From Paenibacillus guangzhouensis (GTDB lineage: Bacteria > Bacillota > Bacilli > Paenibacillales > Paenibacillaceae): a stretch of 64,000 bases of DNA. Positions 59,182-64,000 of the stretch are shown here, one piece after another. The stretch's first letter is position 1, and each line of letters starts with the position of its first letter. The position numbers and the translations under genes were made by a program. Where the stretch lies: assembly GCF_009363075.1 (NCBI RefSeq), contig NZ_CP045293.1, forward strand, positions 3,596,001 through 3,660,000, in the 5' to 3' direction. The notes beneath the pieces were generated by a model, which saw only the letters and a list, made by a program, of their open reading frames with translations, was not told the DNA's origin and searched no databases.

Positions 59182-59590
59182 TGCACAATTTAACTGCTTT
59201 TTGGCAGTTATTTCGGGCATGCGACGCTTTTCCTGCACAATTAACTGCTTTTTGGCAGTTATTTCGAGCATGTGACGCTTTTTCTACTCAATTAACTGCT
59301 TTTTTGCAGTTATTTCGGGCACGCGGCGCTTTTTCCACTCAATTAACTGCTTTTTGGCAGTTATTTCAGGCACACATCGTTTCTCCCGCACAATTAACTG
59401 CTTTTTTGCAGTTATTCCGGGCGCTTTGCGATTTTCCCGTACAATTAACTGCTTTTTGGCAGTTATTTTGGGCGCGTGGCGATTTTTCCACTCAATTAAC
59501 TGCTTTTTGGCAGTTATTCCGGGCGCGCAACGCTTTCCCGCACAATTAACTGCATTTTGGCAGTTATTTCGGGCACACAGCGCTTTTCTA
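59182..59590. repeat. Tandem array of eight ~51-bp hairpin repeats
   Basis: Eight copies each contain TAACTGC-TTTTT-GGCAGTTA or a close variant, starting at 59191, 59242, 59293, 59344, 59395, 59446, 59497 and 59547. The step is exactly 51 bp six times and 50 bp once. Between cores the sequence is looser (TTTCGGGC...CGC...TTTTCC). Each core can form an AACTGC/GCAGTT hairpin. The interval 58916-59719 holds no gene I can support; 58980-59160 is AT-rich. Confidence 0.92.
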
Positions 59591-59664
59591 GAGCATCATC
59601 GTAGAGAAGCAATTCAAATCTTTCGATGCCCAACGTAGGGTTATCGCGTAACCTTATACTTATA

Positions 59665-59711
59665 GCAAACAGCAGCTCGTGCCTCCTACTGAGATCCGGG
59701 CTGCTGTTTGC
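59665..59711 (-). terminator. Long hairpin after the TraX-like gene
   Basis: GCAAACAGCAGC and GCTGCTGTTTGC form a 12-bp stem around a 23-base loop, 9 bases after the stop at 59720. It lacks a clear U-tract, so it may be a weak terminator or an RNA-stabilising hairpin. Confidence 0.6.
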
Positions 59712-59719
59712 TGTGCAAG

Positions 59720-60424
59720 CTATTTCATCAAACCTGCAACGATATAAATGATCCAAATATGCACGGGATAAAAGGCATAAAACATATACTTCGTGAATTT
59801 ATTGTTCAATCCGCGTTCCCCATTGTAGAGCAGGATAAACGGCAATGCGAATACCATCATCCATTGCGGGTCTGCTAGGAACATCTGATCATACGAGAAT
59901 TGTTGTCCCATGAATAGATTCATCCCTAAGAAAACGATGGCATAGAGCAATCCCATAAGCCACTTCCAGTTTCTACAGTAGTAGAAGATGAGCGTCATCA
60001 GGACACCGTAAAAGGAGGCTTCGGTGAACATGCCCCCCGCTGCCGCGACAAGAGCAATCAATATGCCGATGGCCGTCTTTTCGCGCCCTTTGCGAGCCAT
60101 TTCTAATCCGTACATCATCACAACTGCCATGGCAAGCGACAAGAAAATATTGTTATGAATTTCGTGTTCCTGCCCTGAAATGAGTTGAATCAGCAATGAA
60201 CCTCCCCACATCACAAATGCCCAGCTAAATAGCCGCAGCATATACTGAATCCGATTCCGCGTATGATAGAAACCTTCAACTACAAAATAGAAGAAGATCG
60301 GACTTACAATCCTCCCTACCCAATGAAACCACTGCGGGATGTCCCCAGGGATAAACGTCGCGATATGATCCAATACCATAAATATCATAGCGATTAATTT
60401 CAATTGAAAAGCATTCAAGCGCAT
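59720..60424 (-). CDS. TraX family membrane protein
   Basis: ATG 60424 gives 234 residues with seven or eight hydrophobic segments. The pattern LKLIAMIFMVLDHIATFIPG, VGRIVSPIFFYFVVEGFYHT and YPVHIWIIYIVAGLMK is typical of TraX/acyltransferase-like proteins. In F plasmids TraX acetylates pilin. Chromosomal Bacillales homologues have no clear role and here no conjugation genes adjoin. The protein probably acts as a membrane acyltransferase. Confidence 0.85.
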   Translation of the reverse strand: MRLNAFQLKLIAMIFMVLDHIATFIPGDIPQWFHWVGRIVSPIFFYFVVEGFYHTRNRIQYMLRLFSWAFVMWGGSLLIQLISGQEHEIHNNIFLSLAMAVVMMYGLEMARKGREKTAIGILIALVAAAGGMFTEASFYGVLMTLIFYYCRNWKWLMGLLYAIVFLGMNLFMGQQFSYDQMFLADPQWMMVFALPFILLYNGERGLNNKFTKYMFYAFYPVHIWIIYIVAGLMK

Positions 60425-60603
60425 GCTAACCTCATCCTTTCTTTCATTTACAACCCCTTCCTTAGTGTAATTGGTCATGCAAAATGAACCTATCTGATTA
60501 ACTTACAAGAGCGTGACATTTCTGCAATGATGCGTTCGCATGCCAAACAAGCTGACCTCGGTCTTCCACGGGCTTCGATGTCAATGCGAATTGTATAAAA
60601 ATG

Positions 60604-60620
60604 GATTTTACTTTAAAATC
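60604..60620. promoter_or_regulatory. Inverted repeat upstream of a TetR gene
   Basis: GATTTTA-CTT-TAAAATC is a perfect 7-3-7 inverted repeat 70 bases before the TetR start codon and a plausible autoregulatory operator. Confidence 0.5.
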
Positions 60621-60689
60621 TATGAATACGGTTACTATTTGGTTGTCAGATAAAATACGATCATCTGTTTACTGAAAGGTTGAGATGTA

Positions 60690-61307
60690 ATGGAAAAAGA
60701 AATCAAGGACACCGATGGCCGGCATTTACGATCCAAGAAGACAAGACAAAAACTACTAAAAGCGGCACGCGACGTCTTCTTAAAAGAAGGATTCCAACAT
60801 GCGACCATCAATCAAATTATTAAGCTAGCAAATACAGGATACGGTACAGCCTACACCCATTTTGCCGGTAAAGATGAACTGTTGATCGTATTAATTGAAG
60901 ATGTGATGCAGCGCTTCTTCGAGATTGCCCGCTTCACCTTCCTGCCGGCATCCAAAGAAGAGGCCAAAAAGATCATTGTCGGGCAGGTGCTCACCTTCTT
61001 CCAGATTGCCGAATCTGAGCGTGACATCTTGAAAGTATTCGCGGAAGCAATCGGTCTCTCCACGGCCATCAAGACGAAATGGGAAGAAATTCGCCATCAG
61101 TTCATTCAGACCATTATGAACGATATCACTTATTCGCAGCAAAAAGGTCTCGCTCGTAAAGACTTGAATGTTGGACTTGTAGCGCGCCAGTGGTTCTATG
61201 CGAATGAAATGTACCAATGGGAGATTGTTCATCATCGCCACGAGGCTACACTCGAAGAAATCGCAAACACGATTACGACCATGTATACGGACGCCCTCTA
61301 CCTCTAA
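60690..61307 (+). CDS. TetR/AcrR family transcriptional regulator
   Basis: The 205-residue protein has a TetR helix-turn-helix (LLKAARDVFLKEGFQHATIN, then QIIKLANTGYGTAYTHFAGK) and a C-terminal domain (TTFxxIAESERDILKVFAEA-like, read as FFQIAESERDILKVFAEAIG) typical of the family. AAAGG lies about 10 bases before ATG 60690. Its target is not adjacent: the next gene is a decayed regulator on the other strand, so it may control distant genes or only itself. Confidence 0.85.
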   Translation: MEKEIKDTDGRHLRSKKTRQKLLKAARDVFLKEGFQHATINQIIKLANTGYGTAYTHFAGKDELLIVLIEDVMQRFFEIARFTFLPASKEEAKKIIVGQVLTFFQIAESERDILKVFAEAIGLSTAIKTKWEEIRHQFIQTIMNDITYSQQKGLARKDLNVGLVARQWFYANEMYQWEIVHHRHEATLEEIANTITTMYTDALYL

Positions 61308-61439
61308 ACGCTTCGCCCATTTTGACACGGTATCACATTTATTCTATATTGGTGCTGCGTTAATATTTTTGTGTCTTCAAATTGTGAATGGATGGGTTGA
61401 TGAATGATTATTGGTGTTCCTAGAGAATTCAAAACGATA

Positions 61440-62022
61440 ATAAAAAAAGACGCTTAAAAGTATTATGCCCTTCTTGAAGATATCCAACAGATATTCGAGC
61501 GACGTTGGGTCGCTGTACGTTGATGCTTCGGTATCAATCTCAATTATTGCCGAACACATAGAAATCCTTCGCATCATATTCGAAGACGGACACGGTTGCT
61601 AGATCACCAATCTTGGCTTTGATTTCTTCCCCAGCCGTTTTGGCACGTGCCGAGAAATCGTCGATCCATGTTTGTGCTTCCTTCTCCATGTTCAACACCT
61701 TGCCGATCTCCAGCTGCTGCTTCAGATAGTCAAGCTTTCCCCAGGTGTAGACAATGGTCGGAGCAATTTGGCTCATCTTATCCAAATTCTTCATCCATGA
61801 ACCAGCGATAATGAGATCGGGCTCTAGCTCCATGATTTTCTCCAAATTTTCATCCGATACCGTCTCATCGAACAATGTTAGTGGATAACGCGGGCTAAAC
61901 GCATAGTGTGATTGAAATGGGTTGTCTCCCTCGAATAAATACGCCTTATCCCGGCGGTAAGGTAAACTTCGTGTCGCCTTGTATAAAATGAGTCTGCCCC
62001 TAAACGATCGTATCGGGCATCT
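61440..62022 (-). pseudogene. Decayed AraC/siderophore-binding fusion regulator (Btr/YbbB-like)
   Basis: Immediately after the PlsY-like stop an open frame without a start codon reads LILYKATRSLPYRRDK, then NPFQSHYAFSPRYPLTLF. That resembles the sensor part of Btr-type AraC regulators fused to a siderophore-binding domain. It then runs directly into binding-domain sequence (ENLEKIMELEPDLIIAGSWM), with no AraC helix-turn-helix between. It stops at TGA after YVFGNN. In another frame SDPTSLEYLLDIFKKGI follows, matching the domain's C-terminus. At least two internal deletions are implied. Confidence 0.55.
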
Positions 62023-62637
62023 CTAGTCGGCATACTTTTTCAACCATGACACTAATTCCATACGATGGGTATAGACAAGGATGATAAGATTGCCAAGCCA
62101 CACAAGCAAAATCGCCGTCGGGAACTTCGCTAGGACCAAGTATATCGCAAGAAGGAACATCCCGCAGACAACCTGCATACCATCAGACTCCACGGTCGTG
62201 GATTTTTGCCTATTCATCCAGTAGCCCCCTACCTTCATCGCTGCCAATATCGCGGCATACACCAGTGAAACCTCAAAGCTCGAAATTGCACTCCAGACGC
62301 CAAAAGTTACCGCGATCGCTTTCCCTCCTTTACCTTTGAGAAACGGCGAAAAGGCATGGCCCGCAATCGGCGCCAAAGCGAGAGGAATGAGGAAATAACC
62401 ATAACCCGCAGCATAACCACTATGGACGATCCAAACCAGAGGTACGTACCCTTTGGCAAAATCCAAGATGACGCCGAGAAAACCGGCTTTATAGCCTTGA
62501 GCCTTCCATAAATTCATTGCACCAGGGTTGCCATCGCCTATCGCTTTCAAATTTTTACGTCCCGCTAAACCAAGCCAATACGAGAACATGAATGAGCCCG
62601 ATAGAAATGCGCATACAATCCACAATACGATCATGGA
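62023..62637 (-). CDS. PlsY-like glycerol-3-phosphate acyltransferase
   Basis: ATG 62637 gives 204 residues with five or six membrane segments. The PlsY pattern is present (SGSFMFSYWLGLAGRKNLKA, IGDGNPGAMNLWKAQGYKAG, GHAFSPFLKGKGGKAIAVTF), although GNPGAMN and LKGKGGKA deviate from the usual GNPGATN and FKGGKGVAT. It may acylate a glycerol phosphate, or a glycosylated lipid. It overlaps the glycosyltransferase stop by 7 bases, so both act in one pathway. Confidence 0.8.
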   Translation of the reverse strand, partial: SMIVLWIVCAFLSGSFMFSYWLGLAGRKNLKAIGDGNPGAMNLWKAQGYKAGFLGVILDFAKGYVPLVWIVHSGYAAGYGYFLIPLALAPIAGHAFSPFLKGKGGKAIAVTFGVWSAISSFEVSLVYAAILAAMKVGGYWMNRQKSTTVESDGMQVVCGMFLLAIYLVLAKFPTAILLVWLGNLIILVYTHRMELVSWLKKYAD

Positions 62638-63728
62638 TCTCGCCTGCCCCTCACTTGGACGAGCCTGCCTTTCCATCTTACCTCTCCCCGAACAACGACC
62701 TGAAACATCGAATAGAGCATGATGAATACAAAAAATAGCGAAGCCAGCACATGCACCACCGGAACGAGGAATCCGAATACACCGACATACCGGATGAAAT
62801 AAAAGATCTGCGCCATATAGAGAATATACCCAGTTAGTAAGGGCCAGGCCCATGACGTATTGATGAATACCCATGCTGCACCCGACACCAATAGTCCGAT
62901 GACCCAGATCGCGATCGGCACAATCGTCCATGGACTGAGGGTCGACGTGCTCAATATAGCCCCTTTGCTAAAGCCTTCGATCTGGCTTCGAATCCCTTGG
63001 GGATACATTCGGAAGGAGACCATGTCATAGCCGATAAAATTCGTTACTGGAATGCCAGCTTCGACGAATTTGGATCCAATGAGCAGATCGTCGAGCACCT
63101 CGGATTTGACGCTCTCATGACCTTTAATTTTCTCATAATCCTCGCGAAGGGCTAGAATACATGATCCATAGAGGCCCTGCTTCGGATTTTGCCGTTCAAA
63201 GATCGACGTAAACGTAAAAATACCCAGCATATTCATGACGAGCGCGAGCTTCTCATAGAACTTCTCCGTGTGATGAAACGGGACGACCGAAATAACCCCT
63301 TGCGAACGATCGCGGGCTTTCATTAAAGAACCTAACGCATGTGGCGCCATTCGAATATCTGCATCTAGGAAAACAAACATATCCCCCGTCGCGTGCAAGT
63401 ATCCATTCCATACGGCCCAACTCTTTCCCGTCCACCCGTCCGGTAGCGGCGTACCTGCAATCACTTTCACACCGGTATACCGTTCTGCAATTTCTCTCGT
63501 CCCATCATCAGAGAAATCATCCACCACGATAATCTCGTAAGGTGCGGTGGTCTGTGACATAAGCGAATCGAGAAGATAAGGCAGATTGCACGCCTCATTG
63601 CGAGCAGGGATAATGACCGAGAGTTTATATGGCCCGCGGTAGGGCTCATATGCAGGAGGTACGATATTTTTTCTGAACAGTAACAATCCACAGAGACATC
63701 CGGCGACCATCAGCAAGACGATCCACAT
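62631..63728 (-). CDS. Family 2 glycosyltransferase (CrtQ-like)
   Basis: ATG 63728 follows AAGGAGG by 10 bases and gives 365 residues. An N-terminal membrane helix precedes a GT2 domain with KLSVIIPARNEACNLPYLLD, EIIVVDDFSDDGT and the metal site FVFLDADIRM. Three or four membrane segments lie at the C-terminus. The protein resembles 4,4'-diaponeurosporenoate glycosyltransferase-type (CrtQ) proteins, but other lipid glycosyltransferases share this layout. It is coupled to the PlsY-like gene. No carotenoid desaturase or synthase gene is in view. Confidence 0.82.
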   Translation of the reverse strand: MWIVLLMVAGCLCGLLLFRKNIVPPAYEPYRGPYKLSVIIPARNEACNLPYLLDSLMSQTTAPYEIIVVDDFSDDGTREIAERYTGVKVIAGTPLPDGWTGKSWAVWNGYLHATGDMFVFLDADIRMAPHALGSLMKARDRSQGVISVVPFHHTEKFYEKLALVMNMLGIFTFTSIFERQNPKQGLYGSCILALREDYEKIKGHESVKSEVLDDLLIGSKFVEAGIPVTNFIGYDMVSFRMYPQGIRSQIEGFSKGAILSTSTLSPWTIVPIAIWVIGLLVSGAAWVFINTSWAWPLLTGYILYMAQIFYFIRYVGVFGFLVPVVHVLASLFFVFIMLYSMFQVVVRGEVRWKGRLVQVRGRRDP

Positions 63729-63891
63729 GTCCGAACCCCCTCCTTCTTCTGGCTCTATATATATGAGGAAGTGAGCAAATTTAGTTACCTCAGGTCCCGC
63801 GATCGCAATAAAAGATCGCCTTACCGTCGAATACCACATTCGGCTGGGTGCTCTATAAGCTTATGGTCCGGTTGAATGGATAGCGAAATCA

Positions 63892-63920
63892 TAGACTTTG
63901 CAGGATTAATCGCCTATAAT
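63892..63920 (+). promoter_or_regulatory. Probable promoter of the right-edge gene
   Basis: TAGACT (-35) and TATAAT (-10) are 17 bp apart, 42 bases before ATG 63963. Confidence 0.55.
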
Positions 63921-63962
63921 AGAGCTATTGTCAACAAAAATACGAACATTAAGGTGTATAAC

Positions 63963-64000
63963 ATGACTAAATATTCGCAAATTTTTCAAGGTACTGCTTT
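63963..64000 (+). CDS. Start of a gene running off the right edge (partial)
   Basis: ATG 63963 is 7 bases after AAGGTG and opens a frame reading MTKYSQIFQGTA to the window end. A good promoter lies upstream. Only 12 codons are visible, so no identity can be proposed. Confidence 0.5.
   Translation, partial: MTKYSQIFQGTA

Noticed and set aside
59169-59549. Open frame of 126 codons encoding a 17-residue repeat protein
   Set aside because: The 51-bp DNA repeat happens to be a multiple of three, so a frame stays open. The eighth copy is one base shorter and breaks it. Conservation follows the hairpin rather than codon positions, and no ribosome site precedes it.
59182-59590. CRISPR array
   Set aside because: The repeats are imperfect, the spacers are related to one another, the core is a hairpin with a U-rich loop and no cas genes are near.
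1-64000. tRNA or rRNA genes, prophage or conjugative element
   Set aside because: No tRNA-like cloverleaf, rRNA sequence, phage structural gene or conjugation module was recognised. The TraX-like gene has no transfer genes around it.

Overview
The window looks like chromosomal DNA of a Paenibacillus-type bacterium (Firmicutes, Paenibacillaceae). The evidence is strong Shine-Dalgarno sites (AAGGAGG) with many TTG/GTG starts, S-layer-homology and LPXTG/sortase surface proteins, very large secreted carbohydrate-active proteins, LplB/YtcP-type sugar permeases and a sporulenol-type triterpene cyclase. No rRNA, tRNA, CRISPR array or prophage was seen. I assign no species.

Layout. 1-2.8 kb: end of an ABC exporter operon and a TetR/SRPBCC operon. 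2.3-4.7 kb: a decayed patch with a truncated dehydrogenase behind a Fur-like box, a broken LuxR-type gene, and an intact IS3-family element (3401-4675, 4-bp target duplication) that split a terminator hairpin. 4.7-24 kb: glycan degradation and surface proteins, comprising a GH38 mannosidase, a 2039-residue GH29/beta-helix protein, a DUF4855 protein and an SLH-GH18 protein; the two largest each end in cohesin plus dockerin. Between them lie a serine hydrolase and TetR, MerR and YqeB-like genes. 24-31 kb: a DrrAB-type ABC exporter with its TetR repressor and matching operators, a methyltransferase, a frameshifted NUDIX gene, a LacI regulator and an aldo/keto reductase. 31-38.7 kb: an amino-sugar or chito-oligosaccharide operon (kinase, GH4, two permeases, binding protein, GH18). 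39-46 kb: FMN reductase, M28 peptidase, UbiD decarboxylase and sporulenol-type cyclase. 46-54 kb: an ECF41 sigma factor with an FAD oxidoreductase, and a giant LPKTG adhesin with its sortase. 54-58 kb: flavin reductase, TetR-DoxX, and a Tet(L)-type efflux gene with an attenuation leader. 58-64 kb: GAPDH, a 51-bp tandem hairpin array, TraX-like protein, TetR, a decayed AraC/siderophore-binding fusion gene, and a PlsY-like/CrtQ-like pair.

How the genes work together. Four palindromes with the core TATAAACGTTTATA flank the LacI gene, the aldo/keto reductase and the kinase-to-GH18 operon, which makes one regulon. A second matched operator (GTATA-N3-TATAC) links a TetR gene to the DrrAB exporter. 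The secreted cohesin/dockerin proteins could assemble with each other.

Most unusual signals: cohesin and dockerin in the same polypeptides, twice; a tet(L)-like leader peptide and ribosome-site switch in front of a chromosomal efflux gene; an IS inside a terminator loop; and three intergenic arrays of different sequence that all repeat at about 51 bp.

Family assignments come from motif recognition by eye. No database search was run.
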